From contig CAWZYM010000301.1 of the NCBI GenBank assembly GCA_963966185.1, positions 1,758,014 through 1,822,013 on the forward strand: a stretch of DNA of 64,000 bases, given 5' to 3'. The first letter of the stretch is position 1; every line of letters starts with the position of its first letter. This DNA comes from Rhabditoides inermis (lineage: Eukaryota; Nematoda; Chromadorea; Rhabditida; Rhabditidae). Made by a program: the position numbers and the translations under genes. This document shows positions 23,106-39,285 of this stretch, piece by piece. The notes below the pieces were generated by a model. That model was not told where the DNA came from, did no database searches, and saw only the letters and a program-made list of their open reading frames with translations.

Positions 23106-24086
23106 TTTGGCACTTTTTTGTTTGTTTTTTGATGTGTTATCATATTTTTACATGTTGTTCACCTGTACTCATATTGCTGCTGTAAACTATGCATTATATA
23201 GTTTATACAACTCGTTCGTTGTAGACGAGCTTGTTCGCTGACGTTGTCTTTCCCCTCTACTGTTGTGTCAGGATCGGGATCATTAATTAAAGATGGGTAA
23301 AAGTTGTGTGTATGTGTATGTATTGTGGGTAAGTGAGTTGTAGGATTGGTTCGAATATGTGTTCATGTGTATTGTTTTATGAATCTACGTACAGTGCTGA
23401 TTTTATTATTTCAGATTGCTGTGCGTGGGTCGTCGTCGTGCGTTCGTGCGTACCCAGGACTAAGAAAGAAGAAAGAAGAAAAGAAGGCGACGGTATTGTA
23501 AGAAGCACAAGAAACGTTGACCGCCATTCACTATTGTCCTTTTGTTCGTTCGAATGTTCGCATCCTAAATAAATAATGTTATCAAATTCGTTGTTTATAG
23601 CTTTGAATCATGTTGTGATTATAATTGTTGATTTGAATGAATCGAGGAATAGCGCGGTTCGGCGTGAGATCTGTGGGGAGACTAATAAATTAGTAACAGA
23701 ATGGTTTCGGAGTAGTAATAGTCGTTGGTATATACTATGTATATACGTAATTTAAACTCTAATGTATATAGTTTATCTCGAACTTTACTATATCAGAAAA
23801 AAATATCATTGGCACAACGCTGATCTCAAACTGATCTCAAACTAGTGGATCAAGCATCAGATAATATTGTCGACAAAGTGCATTGTAGCCAGGGAAATGT
23901 TGTCCGCTGCGATACAAAAAGTTCAATCATCGCAGTTATTTGTTACGTGGAATGTAGAGACGTCCCCCAGTCCAGTGCATTCATTGTTACCATAGCGCAC
24001 TCGGATTCACAGTAGGTCACTCTTCTGTCGTCTATTTTAGACACTATTTTCAAAATTTACAGTTTTTCTTTCATTTTACTGTCACT

Positions 24087-26878
24087 ATGCGCTTCTGGTA
24101 TTCTTTCCGCATATTCATTGTGTCAGCAACTATGGTATTTGCCATAGTTTTCTTGATTAGCACAGGACAAACCAGAAATAGAAAACGTTCGCACAGCCAG
24201 TAAGTTCACTTATTGGAATTATGTTCGCAAAAACATTTGCGTTGTTTCACAGAGACGCGGCACATTCAGAAGAATTAACTACGTCTGAACCTAGTGTCCG
24301 GCGCAAAACGCATATGTTCAAGAAAAATGACAATATTTTGGACAATATCAAAATCAATTGTGAAGGTGGGAGTGGTTTCCAATAGTCGTTCGTAGCGTTT
24401 TCAGGAGTGAAACGTGGATACAAAACATCAACACGTCGCGCAATAAAATTCAAATACAACTACGAAGCGATTGAGAAAAAGCTGCTTCGAAGCAAAGATT
24501 TGTGAGTAACAGATGGGATTACAAACTGATAAGAATAGGACCACTAATATTTTCAGATGCGCTGATTACAAATACCTTTTTGGGTTTAATAATAAATCTT
24601 TGTCAAAAGAAGAAGCAGAGTATCCACTAGCCTATGGAGGGCTAGTCTACAAAAATCCAGTTCAGGTAATTCCCGAAAACGTTTGTCACACTTTTCTGCA
24701 TTTTAGACACTTCTAATGCTAGATTCTTTCTATCATCCGCAAAACGAATACTGCATTGCTGTAAGAAACAAAACAGGCCTATACGTGTAGAAAAACAAAA
24801 TTTTCAGGTAAGCGGATCAGCAAACGATACATATCGCAAATTAATGGACATACTACCGAAGTGCTTCCCGAACATTCGCATAATTGTTGTTTAAAATATT
24901 CATTATAATCATAATTATCACATTTCAGCATGGTGAGGAAGTTATCTGGGGAGGGTACGGTATCCTAGACGGTGTATATCAGTGTCTTAGTTATCTCAGC
25001 AATCACAAAACACAGTGGAAATACTATCAGGTAGTATTTTAAGTTGTGTACGAGTTTAGATAATTTACAGTACCTGTCGAACTTTGACGTCCCGTTGAGA
25101 ACCAACCTGGAGATGGTGAGAATATTCAAGTAAGTACTTGTTACTTTATCGATTAATCATTACTGATGACAACAGAGCCATGAAAGGCGCTGCTAATTTC
25201 GGAATCTCTCCATCGCCAGAGTGGATCTATAAACGGGTGAAGGTAAACGATGAGACATCATACAACATCACAAATTCTTTCTTAGAAAGCCAACTCTCCC
25301 TTGCCGCCCTTCAAATCTTCTCTTTCTGCAGTTATACCCAGAGCTGCGGCCGATCGATTATGGTAGGCGAAAGTTTATCACGGAACGTTTGGAGTCCAAA
25401 TACCTTTCAGCGAATCCGAGATCACCTCACACCTACTTCGCTACCTCACCAATGTGAGCATACCGGATGAGATGTTTTGGGGAACGCTGCTGGGGAATCC
25501 GAAAGGTACATTTTTTTTACTTACTGAACCAGTCGGAGTCTTCCAAACGGCGCTCCTCCTTCTGGGGTATATAAAGAGCGTCACTTACAGACGAATGGAC
25601 ATTGCGTTTTCTATTTATTAGCATGATTCTGTGAAACATCGATCTGCCCAGCTCCTCTCACCTTTTCAGCTTTCCCTGTCTCGGGCGGCTTGGATGCCCT
25701 TTCATTTCTCGCGGAACAAAGCCGGCTGGAGAGACGACAGAAGTACAAGCACTCTGTGTGGAACGAGACAGTCTGCGTCTACGATCGAGACAACTACTAC
25801 ATCAGCAGATATCAAGTATGGAAGGGCTGCACATGCAAAGGTAAATTTGCCTATTTTACATGTACACTTCTCTGTGCTTGATTCACGAAACAGATGTGCT
25901 ACAATTAAAGGTCTTGCCGTTCGCAACATATCGAATCAAGTTTCCAAAAAATCTCGAGAAAAAAAACACTGTTTCAGGTTACATCAAGAACTACTCATGT
26001 GTATTCGGATTGTCTGCCGTGCCCTCTCTCCTCTCAAAACCACATCTGGTCGCGCACAAGCTGTACATAGAACACGAACCCGCGGGGTTGATGTGTATGT
26101 TAAAGGTATAGTGCGTTGTCTAATTATCTTCATATTCCCATTATCCTAATTCATTGATTCGTCATTATACTTTTTCAAATTGTTGCGTTATTTGTTCCCA
26201 ATCCCAATTCTCCAGTTCAAATCGCCCCGCACCATTCCTGCGCAATGGCGATTTAGCACCGGTCGCGCGCAAGCAGCGCATATCGGAATACATGAAAACA
26301 ATCCTTGATCGATGTCCTAGTCATCAAACATGATACAGATCTCATACATTGTTTGCCACAACGTATACAACGTGCTTGCGCACAATTGGTGCTCCTGGAG
26401 AATTGGAGAGGACTTTACATACATCTTAAGCTGCAATTGAATAAAAATTCTCCAATTTGACAATGAGACAATGATTTGCTCTTCAAACATCTTTTTTTTT
26501 CTACAAACAAACATCTACAAACTCTAATTTTATCAGGAGATTCGTCACCGCTCTCGGCATCCTATTAGTTTCTCCACAGAAAGATATGCCACTCTACCGC
26601 AGGTATGTAGTTACGTTATAGTCTATAGTCTGTAGTCTGTAGTCTGTAGTCTGTAGGATGCAGCAGTAGAATGTAGGATGTAGGATGCCTTATCAATAAT
26701 TTGCGATATCTGGGTGATAGCGTAGTGGAAAGTTGAGTATGTTTATGAAAACAGTGAGTAGTTATTCATGATTGTTATTGTATATATATGGTACTTTTTT
26801 CAGGTGGAATTGTCGCAGGGACGAAAAATGAAAAATCTCACTCACCCAGACTGGCTAGGACCGAAAATTCATTATTAA
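24087..26878 (+). CDS. GT14 glycosyltransferase (core-2/I-branching type), multi-exon
   Basis: Predicted Golgi type II membrane enzyme that adds beta-1,6-GlcNAc or a related sugar to glycans. The start ATG (24087) begins a short basic tail and a signal anchor (IFIVSATMVFAIVFLIST). Catalytic-domain exons show the family's landmarks in order: YPLAYGGLVYKNPVQ, then MLDSFYHPQNEYC (24730), the V..G..N..Y block (24810), EEVIWGGYGILDGVYQCL (24940), WKYYQYLSNFDVPLRTNLEMV (split at 25030/25072), VSIPDEMFWGTLLGNP (25460-25505), NYYISRYQVWKGCTCK (25795-25842) and SCVFGLSAVPSLLSKPHLVAHK (25997-26060). The last exon ends TAA at 26876-26878. These match the Branch family (Pfam PF02485). Exon boundaries between 25138 and 25450 are the least certain part. 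The exact acceptor specificity cannot be told. Confidence 0.85.
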
Positions 26879-26969
26879 ATGATGTATTCATTGTATTTGT
26901 TTTATACGACAAAACATTTAACCAAATACCATACACGTTTTATAAATGATCACAGCTTCACAGCAATTC

Positions 26970-27384
26970 CTCTCATTTCTCTGTCAGCGCGCGGTCGCGT
27001 GCCTACCCCTGTCATTCCCCCTACCCCTGAACAATGCTGTGCGGCGTAGGACATTGACCGGACCGGTATTCGATTGTGCTACTCTCTACATCTACGGCAT
27101 TGAGACTGGAGAGGAATCCTCGAAGACGATGAAACTCTCGGAGACGTCTCTTCGCGATCGATCGTCGGAGAAAGGAAGTCCGCCGAGATCGAAACTTCCC
27201 CAGAAGCCGCAAGCAGGGAATGGCAAGTATCACCAACAATACGTACGCATCCACGGGACCACCGAAACCCGTATTGTTGGAACTCGCAGTAGGCGTCGCA
27301 TTACTGTGCTTTACCGTAACCTTACCGTAAATTACATTGCCATGTGCAATTTGATTCGAGATAAATATTCTGATTCTGATTCTG
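26970..27384 (+). mobile_element. Retroposed element (SINE or truncated LINE end), copy 1
   Basis: A 415-bp insertion flanked by perfect 10-bp target duplications (ACAGCAATTC at 26960-26969 and 27385-27394). It ends in a TTCTGA/TGATTC microsatellite, as CR1-, L2- or RTE-type retroposons do. A second copy, inverted, lies at 63469-63899 with different flanks. An open frame crosses most of it (CATLYIYGIETGEESSKTM..), shared by both copies, so it may be the 3' end of a LINE coding region or chance. Confidence 0.85.
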
Positions 27385-27482
27385 ACAGCAATTCTCTTTT
27401 TTCAAGTAGTCACGTGGGACAATAAAATGTCGCACATTCAGTATATCACAGTTGCGACGAACTGTCAATATTTCCTAATCTC

Positions 27483-29742
<2,260 letters not shown>

Positions 29743-32700
29743 ATGGACAAGGAGAGGGGCGAGATTCTTCCCGTTTCCACCATCAAACACTACGACGTCC
29801 GCAAGGCGCCCACCTTCTTCGCAATCGGCGTCGTGGTACGTCTTCTGACTTCTGAATCCTTCTAAGTTGCACGTATGTTTCCATTCGACAATACTGCCAG
29901 CTTCTCGGAAAGCTGTGCCGTTATCAGGTTGTTGTTTGTTTGATAAAGAAAGGGAATAAGCAAGTGTGCAGCTTAGACGCACAGCCCTGATATCTGACCG
30001 CTCGTGAAGACCTCTGGCTGATGGTCTCAAAACCTTATCTTGTCTCCACTATACAAAGAATACAAACTATAAAACAACAACACTGTACATTCTGCCACTT
30101 CAGGTGCTTGGATGGTTTCTGAACGAAGTCTCACTGGCTTGGATCCATGAGAGGGTTCCGCGGGATACGCCTCCCCTGCCCGATCTATTCTTCTCCATCT
30201 TCCCGGAGGTAGTAAAACTATTGTGTTACCATACCGTACCCCCATATTCACCCTACCGTATTGCAGATCCAAGGCTCGATCCGAGTGACCGAGTATATCA
30301 TGCTGATTCTTGTCGTCAATGCTCTCGTGGTCATCATCGGTCATCAACACAGGTGGATCGTCGCGAGAAGGTACGGTATTCTCCACAGGGCACGTGTGTG
30401 AAATGTGATTTTCACATGTCTGTTGACACATTGGCGATAGCGTGTGACTTTGCAAGAGTGTATAATTAATATAAGTACGCTCATACATCATCCACAGTTG
30501 ATTAGACATACATGACTTTTCTGGGGTGGAACTATAAATGAGAATATTTGTTTATACACGTTTACACGTATTTGGTAAAGAAAATTCCCTCTGTCAAAAG
30601 AAAAGAACTATAATTCTAAATTCACGGATACCTAGAAAATATACGACTTCAATTTCAAAAACACTTCCGCTACGAATGCGTTTTAGCGTTCCATACATCA
30701 ACACTAACTACTAACATGTCAGCGCTTGTAGTATCACGCAACCTAACTTCAATCATTGTCACTGTTTTTCATTCAAATATAATTGTTTGTTTTCTATAAC
30801 TTTTCGTGGGTGGGTAATCGGACACTGGTTTCTGAGAGCGGCACTAATACGTAGAGTCGTAGAGTGAAGAGGATACGATGATAAACTTCCGAAACCTCTC
30901 ATCAAAAGATAGGTCTTCGAAATCAAAAGCACATTCGATTTGACTACTCTATTTATATGTACATCACCACCAATTATCACGAAACCAACACTAGTTTATC
31001 ATGCAATCAAACATCGTCACTGTTCTGCTAAAATTCAATTCTGTTTCAGGGTTCTTTTCTGCGCTGGTCTCTCGTACTGTTTCCGGGCTCTCTGCATCAC
31101 AGTATTCCAGGTACCGTACCCAGTACACCCACTGTGCCCACACAAGGAATACTGAGTGTTTACTACAACACATTTGATCAGTGAGCGTTTATGGCTACAA
31201 TTCAATATCCCTTCTCACCTGTCGTTGATTTATGTATGGTCGGGATCTTTAGAAATTGCCTACGCACGACTTTAATCAACTTTCTGCTGCAGGCACCAAA
31301 CAAAAAACGAAGCATGGTGGTGAACTGTGAAGTGTGAATAGACATGTAGACCTCTACCTCTGCTCAGTTGAGATTCTCACTAATTTGCCGCAATTGAACT
31401 GATTCAATACGAAGCTCTAATAAGGTTCCCGAGGGTGCTTCGTGTAGTTGTGTGTATGTTTGAGTGTGTTGGAGTTTGTAGCCTTGACTTCTACTTTTCG
31501 TATTGTGCTATTGCACAGGCGTGGGTGGAGAGGGGAGGTAACCAAGGGAGACAACGGAGTCGTTTGGAAAACGTCCTACCCGACAATTAGCAGGAAACGT
31601 GGAGGGAACGCTCTCTGAAAATCATCAGCACAGACATCAATGTACAGTCAACGCCAATCCAATCATCTTCTGCTTTCTGGACGGAGACTTATTAGTAGGG
31701 GGTTTCCCAGATTGCTTACAGGTGTGGATACAATTTTCCATAGCGACAGTAGTGACAAACAAGAAGTTCAACTCACAATATTGGTTACAACTATAGTAAG
31801 GGGTAAAGAAGCCTTCAAGTTGCACCACTTACACTACCGTATTCCAGGTTCCGGTTCCTTCGGTGAACACCTACTGTGCCCCGAAGACGACGGGAGGATT
31901 CGACGTCGTCTCGGCGCGAGTCGCCAGGATGTTCTGGTCGGCCGGAATCGAACAGCTACGGTCCGTCATTTCCATCAATCCGTATCCCAATAGTGTCATA
32001 TCTAATCAAGCTTCATTTGAGTCAGACCTCCGGGTAGGGATAATTCACGCAGTAACTCGGGCGCATGAGAGAAAGCCAATCTGTCCGCGTATCGATGACT
32101 CTCCAAAAAAACTCTCATCATTTGGTGGTAGGAAATTGCCCTGCTTTCTCTGCTCTGACACCGACAATTATCTCTCATATTTTTCTCTCGGAAATATGCC
32201 CGGAGGGGCCGATGAGTCCAGGGTACAAAGCACCGTCACTAGGGAAGCACTTCGAGGGAGAGAGGGAGGAGGAGAGAGAGAGAGGGGGGAGGAGAGAGAG
32301 AGAGAGAGGGGGGGGAGGAGGGAAGAGGGTAGTTGCATTCACGTAGCACAAAACCAATATCCATACATCACACACGCACATATCATATCGCATTCATTCA
32401 TAGTGTGGGAGTGATATGGAAACGAGTTGGATTATCCATGCGATAAAGGCGAGATCACATGAAAAGAACATCAAAAAAGAGGGGCGGACGGCCTTGATTT
32501 TAGGGTGGTTGACATAACGATCATTCAGAAAAAAAGATATATGATGGTATTGAACAAGATTATTAAAATTAGTATCAAAAATAATAATGTAAAAGTATGA
32601 AATGATGAAATAGACAACCAAGATTTTTTCAGTCCCCGTGAGCTGTGCGGCGATCTGATCGTCTCAGGACACACTCTCACCATATTCACTTGTCTATTCG

Positions 32701-34366
32701 CATTCAAGCACTACGCGCCGAGGAAGCTGCAGGTATGTATGTGTAGATCTCCTGTCCCCCTTACCTCCCTCCCTCCCCCCTCTCTCCCTCTCTCCCTCTC
32801 TCCCTCTCTCCCTCCCTCCTTCTCTCCCTCTCTCCCTCTCTCCTTCCCTCCTTCCCTCCCTCTCTTTCTCTCATATCGAATCCTTCAGATCGTGGGCCAC
32901 CTCTACCACCTTCTCGCCTTCTGTGCAATCATCGCCATCCTCCTCGCTAGGAAGCACTACACCATTGACGTCATTCTTGGGTCAGTATCTATTAATATTT
33001 ATCAGTATTTACTTATTTATTTATCTGCGTATTTATGAATCTATGCCCTCTGCCCACGATGACAAGCGAACTTGATGATTTATGAGAACGGCCACAACAC
33101 TTTGTTTCGCAATCGCGCCTTCATTTGTTTGCTCACTGTCACTGGCGCGATCAGAAAAGAGTAGAGTTCAGCATCAGAGCGATTGAGAGAGACGGAATGA
33201 GCTGGCAAACGTTTGTCCACTCACTTCTCTCGCGCCCCTCAAACATGCGCGTTTTAGACGTTTAGCTGTATATCCTGACAACAGTCCCTAACATACGCAT
33301 TTTTCACGCGTTTGTAATCTATTATTCTACACACAATTTGACCCCGATAACCCCGATAACTCCTTTCACAAAGAGTATATCTTGCAATACCACTAGATTT
33401 TTACGAGCCAGCAATACTGATACCGAGAAAGCCTGCGCTAGCGAATGTGTGCCAAAAACGCGCCGACATTGTCAGATTGTCAACTAGACACTAGAGATAA
33501 GGCAAGTGAGGTGCCGTATTAATCGGAACTATGAATACCGCCGACTGAGCACGGTTTTAGCAGAAACAATCTTTGCGTTTTCCCTCCAAAATGTCAAGTT
33601 ACGACCGACAAGAACAAGATGCAAACAGAGAAGCGTGGTGAACAAAAATCACTATGAAAGAGGCACATGAAATAAAAGAAAGATACCAAAAAAATGAAAC
33701 TGGAAATAAAGCAGGAAACATGGAACTATACACGTTAAAAGTGAAGCTTGTTCAAGGGGAACGCATAGTACGCAATGCTTGCAGGTACACGGTGTCGTCT
33801 CGTGTGTTCATGGAGTACCACTCCCTCGCCTCTTCCTTCCACGACGACGCATTCGAGAGGAACGCCCTCTCCGGGTCCTTCTGGAGCCCCGTCGTCAAGT
33901 ACTTCGAGAGGGGTGAGCAACTACACTTCGAAGTAACTGCATACAACAAGAGTTATGAGTTATGACAGACGAAATTGCGGAATCTTAGCGTAGTAAAACA
34001 TTCGACAACTGTCCCCTGTAGATGCGCTCAACCCTTAGGAGCCATGTTTACCCAGTGTCATTGCTCTTCGATTCTGTTTATGGTCTGCTCGATTGACTGA
34101 AATTCGCGCGCTCATCACTCCTTATCGCATTGTATGAGAGGTTTATCCTTGTGTACCAGTTGCCGCAACCACAACAAGATTCCTTGGAAAGTGACTAATC
34201 CGATAAGAACTAGTCGACCTGTTCAAAAACCGTGAAATCGATGAACAACAATTAACAAACCAATAAATCAATATTTACAGACGCTCCGCCCCCGCAGCTG
34301 TTCCACAACCATGTGGAGTGGCCATCCAGCTGCCCATCCAAGATCCGCCGCAGACTCGCCAACTAA
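29743..34366 (+). CDS. Sphingomyelin synthase-family protein (SMS/SMSr), nine exons
   Basis: Multi-pass membrane enzyme of the LPP/SMS superfamily. SMS enzymes move phosphocholine from phosphatidylcholine to ceramide; SMSr makes ceramide phosphoethanolamine. Predicted exons: 29743-29835, 30104-30208, 30267-30370, 31050-31110, 31848-31960, 32633-32732, 32889-32980, 33785-33912 and 34281-34366, all in phase. Motifs: ITVF..VPVPSVNTYC, then CGDLIVSGHT with the first catalytic His (exon 6), and RKHYTIDVILGY with the second His and the Asp (exons 7-8). Hydrophobic helices fall in exons 2-4, 6 and 7. The N-terminus has no SAM domain, favouring SMS over SMSr. The start ATG lies 4 bases after CTTTGCAG. 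This is the only complete copy; exons 5-9 recur twice downstream. Confidence 0.88.
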
Positions 34367-34914
34367 TAAACGACCAATCGATATTCGATCAATACCCCCG
34401 TCCCCTACTCCCCTCTGTTCTCACACCGGTATTCTATATTCTCTTACACGACTAGTCGAACCCACACCGGTCTCACCACGCTGTCCTTTACCGTATACAG
34501 TAATACAGTACTCTCCCGATCAATTATTGTAGTAGTGTCAAATTGCAAACCATGTTAGCCCCGATGAGATTTCTATTATTGTGCAAATGTTGGGCAAAAG
34601 CGAATTTTTTTTAAGGAGATTGAATCTCTCTCCGTATGTGTCTCTCTGTAAAAATGCTGGATCAAATAAAATATCTGAACGATGCGCGGTGTTTGATATG
34701 CGATGCGTAACCATAACTCATATGGTTTACAAACAAAATGGAGGTGTTCCGTGTATATAAAGCGTGACGTTTGTTTTCGCGACTGCAAACGATTTCTCCA
34801 CTCAAGCATTCCACAAGTCTTGTACATGTGTATTGCCGGGGCTGGTATCGCGTCTTTCCTGCGAGTTACCCAACCCTGGCGCCTGTGAGATAAGCTACAT
34901 AAGTAGAGTTGGGG

Positions 34915-34922
34915 TATATAAG
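34915..34922 (+). promoter_or_regulatory. TATA box of the VWA gene
   Basis: TATATAAG about 105 bp upstream of the start codon. It is conserved in the duplicates at 48493-48499 (changed to TATATAT) and 56040-56047 (unchanged). Together with the 660-bp gap from the SMS stop codon it suggests the VWA gene has its own promoter. Confidence 0.6.
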
Positions 34923-35026
34923 GGTGCGCATCGCACCGATATTCATTTCAGAACGCCGCATTTGTGTCTCTGTTTGTGTCGGCGTGTATTCTCATGATAT
35001 GAATTCTTGTTCACTTTTTTTTCAGG

Positions 35027-35822
35027 ATGCGAGTTCTGCTGGGAGTTCTCGCCGCAGTGGCAATGGCGATGGCCTGCCACACGAAGATCGGTACGTGTCC
35101 ACTCTTTCCGTCTTTCTCTTCCTTTCACACCCTTTCTTTCACTTTTTTATTGATTGATTGATTCCTTCCTTTCCCTTTCTCTCTCCTACAGTACCCCTTA
35201 CAGAGTACCGCGACCGTACCCAGACCTCTGTCATCGTCCGTGCCGCCTACGACAACATGCAATCCGGAGAGGTACTGTTGAATGGTCTCTTTCTCTAACC
35301 GTTCCAAAATGTGATTTGTAGGTGGAAGGTTCTCTGAAGGCCGTGTTCACGTCGGCCAAGTACGACGTCGCGTCCATCAAGTCCGAGACGACGTGAGTGG
35401 AAGGGGAGGGAGGGAGTGTGAAAGAGATAGAGAAAGAGCCTTCCAGTGGCGCCTACATCATCGCGATCGTGTCTGTCGAGGGCTCCGTGAACGACGGCGA
35501 ACTCGCAGCCGCACTCGACGCCGTCAAGTCCAACTTCTCCGGAATAGAAGTCTCCAGTGAGTGCGACAAGTAAAACTCATGTTCATTCGAAAAATCGAAC
35601 AAAACCGAAATCACTATCACTGATTCACTGATATGAACAAAACAGAGACACAAACAGTAATTGATGTGTTTAAGGCGGTCCGAAGGCGCGAGAAGTGTGC
35701 GAGGGTCGCATGAACCCAATCATCACCACTCAGAACACCCCCACTCAGACCCCTCAGGGTCCCACGCAGACCCCCTCACCCACCCCTCCACCCGAGCCCC
35801 AGTGTGAGTCTCTCTGTTCACT

Positions 35823-35869
<47 letters not shown>

Positions 35870-36625
35870 GTGCTTCCTTGCAGACTGCGGGGGCAAGGTG
35901 CGGCGCGACATCGTTCTCCTCATCGATGCCCACTCCGCAAGCGACAAGACCGACAAGCGAGCGCCCCTCAAGGTATACTGTATACAACACGTATTGCTCT
36001 GTCTCTCTCTCTACAAATCTAGTCATATCGTGCGAATTGTGTTTCACATCTTCTTTTTTCAGACGTTCATCAACAACGTGGCGAACCGGCTTCCGATGAC
36101 GGGAGACGACGAGGGATCGAGGGTCCAGCTGGTGGCACTCACTTCCAAGGTATGGAGAGAAATGAGAGAGAGAGGAGGAGAGAGAGGGAGAGAGATGCTT
36201 GCTTCAGGGAGGAGACGTCGTGGGAGACTGGGTGAACACGGCGGCCGGCCTTCAGGCTGCCTGGACCACGGTAAGAGCGAAAGGGGAAGAGACAGAGAAG
36301 ATGCGTCCAAAGAACGCGCTGCGAACGCTTATTTATCCATTGTGCAAATGATGACGCTGCGATACTCGCAGCGGCTGCGATCGAAATGCGCCTATCACAC
36401 TCACAGTGGTGTGATATTGTGATAAAGGGAGTAAACACATTATTGCTGTCGGCAAAGCTATACATAATCCGGAAAGAACAATGGGAAAAAGAAAGAGTTA
36501 GGGAAAATAGTTTGATTCAGTTCGATGCGACCTACTTCAAAACCGCTTCGCTGTCTCTCAACACCGAATCTGCACTGCAGACCATCAAGACGCTCAAGTA
36601 TCGCGGAAACGCCCCGGTCGAGGTA

Positions 36626-36673
<48 letters not shown>

Positions 36674-37578
36674 TGTCTCTCTCTGTCTCCCTCTGTCTCT
36701 CTCTCTCTTTCCCTCCCGCCCCTCTTTCCCTCTCTCACTCCTCTCTCCTAGGTGGTCGTGGTGGTTGACCACGACCCGCACATAGTCTCCACCGACCTGC
36801 GCTCTCTGGGTGTCTACGTGGCCCCCTATGCCGTCTCGGCCAGCATCGACGTGTCCGCATTCATTAACCCCATCGGCAGCCAGGCGAGTTGCAAAACAAA
36901 TAAACGAGTTGTATAAAAAAGTCAGTTCGTCAACAAAAGCGCATGCATAAAACGTTTACAAATAGTAACATATCCTAAGCCAAAAGATTAAATAAGACAT
37001 GATTTTCCAGCCGGTGCAAACGTTCTCGTCCTACGTCGCTTTTGCCCAGAACGACGTCCTTCAGAAGGCCGCCTGCGAATGTACGTCGTCCATCGATTGA
37101 TCGATCGATAATGGACCAATCAATATTGCAGACTTCCCTCCCGCGCCCGCCGCCCTCTCTCCCATTTTGGCTGCTGTTCCGAATAACTTGTGTCAGAACC
37201 TGGATGTGATCTTCGTGATCGACACCTCTCAGTCCATCCACAACAGCGAGGACCGCATGTTCGACCAGGCGGCTATTGACATCGTCTCCAAGTTCCACCT
37301 CAACAGGTACTACACCAGACATCAAGACATCGTACGATAGGAACGGATGATCTTATCCTTATTAGGATTTTTGAAGAAAAAAGTATTCGAAATATCCTTT
37401 TTCCAGGGCTCAGAGTGATTTCACTCGCACGGCGATCATCACATTCGAGGAGAAGGCGACTGTCATCGCCAATCTCAATGATATCACCACCATCGATGAC
37501 TTCAAGAAGAAGGTGCGCGGAAGTTGATTCTTTCTCTCTCTTTCCCCTCTCTCTTTCTCTCTCCCTCTTCTCTCTCTT

Positions 37579-37621
<43 letters not shown>

Positions 37622-39243
37622 CATATTCTTTCAGGTCAACGGAATCCAGTCCACCGACGGCCTTACCAGCATTGCGTCCGGGCTCAGTGTGAGTATAAAC
37701 AACATGTTAAAACAAAACTAGTAATGAAATCAATGTGTTCAGGCAGCGATGGCAGAGTGGCAGGCGCGCGGCTCGGCGGAGAAGCACAGGGTGGTCGTGC
37801 TGTTCACGGACGGGGAGTGAGTCATAGTCACATACACATACCTCTTTATCACATATGACAGTCTGACAACGCGTCAGGGTCAGCACCTCTTGTTATATCA
37901 TAGTGAAACGAACATTTTTAAGGTTTTCTAAACAGTTAGGAAAAAAGTGTACCCATGTCAGATCGACGGCGACTTCCGACATGGAGATGGCAGCCATAGC
38001 CGCCAAGGACCTGATCGCGAGTGGAGCGGAGATCTTCATTGCGGGAGACGGCAAGGGATTCGCAGACAGCTTCAAGGTATGCTCTCTTTTTTCATTTTCA
38101 GGGACTATTAGAAAACTAATGAAACGTTTTGTGCGCAGGCGTTGACGTCGCTGACGGTTGCATCGAACATCTTCAACTCGACGGCGGCCGCATCGGCAGC
38201 CATTCCAGCCGCGGTCCTGCAGCAGTTCAGGTAACACCACTTCAGCCATAGTCGAATATAGCCTTACTGCTATCTCGAAAACTATTAAAACGCAATTGTT
38301 CGTTGGCATATCAGGTGCCATTTGCGACGCTCCAAGCTCTTATCTGCATCGTAATTCGAGATTGCGTTCACGCCTTGCAACGAAAGACACACAAAAACTT
38401 ACTTCCATATGACAACGAAAGGCTCATGGACAGGCGTAGAAAGGAGAGAGGAAATTCCATTGTCAACAGACTCGACAGGTGTGATAATGCATGCCTTGCA
38501 GCTGTCCGGCCACCCCTTGCACTTCCGTCCTGTTCGCCGTGGAACTCACCGAGCTCAGCGACGAGTACAACGGAAGCGAGGACCATGTCGGAAGGAACAA
38601 GGATGTGAGAGGAGGGGGAGGAAGAGAGAAACGAATCGTGTCCTTTTGTAGATCCTGAAGATCCTCTCCAACCTGCTCGACACTATGGCAGCACAGGCAA
38701 CCAACACCACCTACAGGTAATGGGATAGGTTGATTCGATTTCCTAGAGAACAAAATCTGTGGGAAAATAACAATCTGGCTTCAGGATGCTTGCCTACTCG
38801 GATCCGTCTCACACGCACTGGCTGCCGCAGTCTGAGGATGACCTCTCCCCGAAGGCACTCCAGGGCGGTGCGTCATTCTCCCACTACACTTTTTGAAGGA
38901 ACATGTTCCCAGAGATCCAGCAAGATTCCACAACACCTTTATCATTCCAAACCTCTTACGGTTGTGTTTTTTCAGAGATCCAGAAGCTCCTCAACAACGA
39001 CGACTACTACAGGAGTGTGCTGGCCGGGTATACGTACATGGGAAAGTGGGTGTGCAGCTATCTCATTCAGAGCTTTTTTTTTTAGAATTATTGAACTATA
39101 ATATTTCAGTGCCGCCAAGGAGCTGAAGGCGCAGATCGATCGCTCGCGCACCCTGCAGTCTCACTTCCAGGTGCGAAGCATCTCTAGTCCTCCTCTCCTT
39201 CTCTCCCACATCACTTCCCCCCTTATCTCTCTCTCTCTTTCTT

Positions 39244-39285
<42 letters not shown>

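Larger units (their letters stand above)
18400..24086. other. Gene-poor intergenic region
   Basis: No well-supported protein gene. The left part (about 18600-19140) is GC-rich with repeated GAGTCGCC motifs and may hold regulatory sequence or a 5' exon for the Nup88-like gene. 19500-21200 is AT-rich. A duplicated GC/CT-rich block occurs near 21270-21360 and 21540-21650. A possible untranslated exon (acceptor ATTTCAG at about 23412, AATAAA near 23570) was noticed but cannot be tied to a gene. Small transposon-like pieces are listed separately. Confidence 0.6.

Noticed and set aside
25631..26149. A 172-codon open frame on the plus strand
   Set aside because: It is an alternative frame across two true exons and an intron of the GT14 gene; the real frame matches the family motifs.
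32205..32245. Hammerhead-ribozyme-like CGATGAGTCC in an SMS intron
   Set aside because: The core reads CCGATGA instead of CTGATGA, stem II does not close properly and no GAAA follows.
31863..32414. A 183-codon open frame, repeated in the duplicates
   Set aside because: It begins in SMS exon 5 but reads through its donor into a GA-rich intron; the spliced frame is the conserved one.
33654..33965. A small separate gene before SMS exon 8
   Set aside because: Its C-terminal part is SMS exon 8; the upstream part is A-rich intron that differs by a 47-bp indel between copies.
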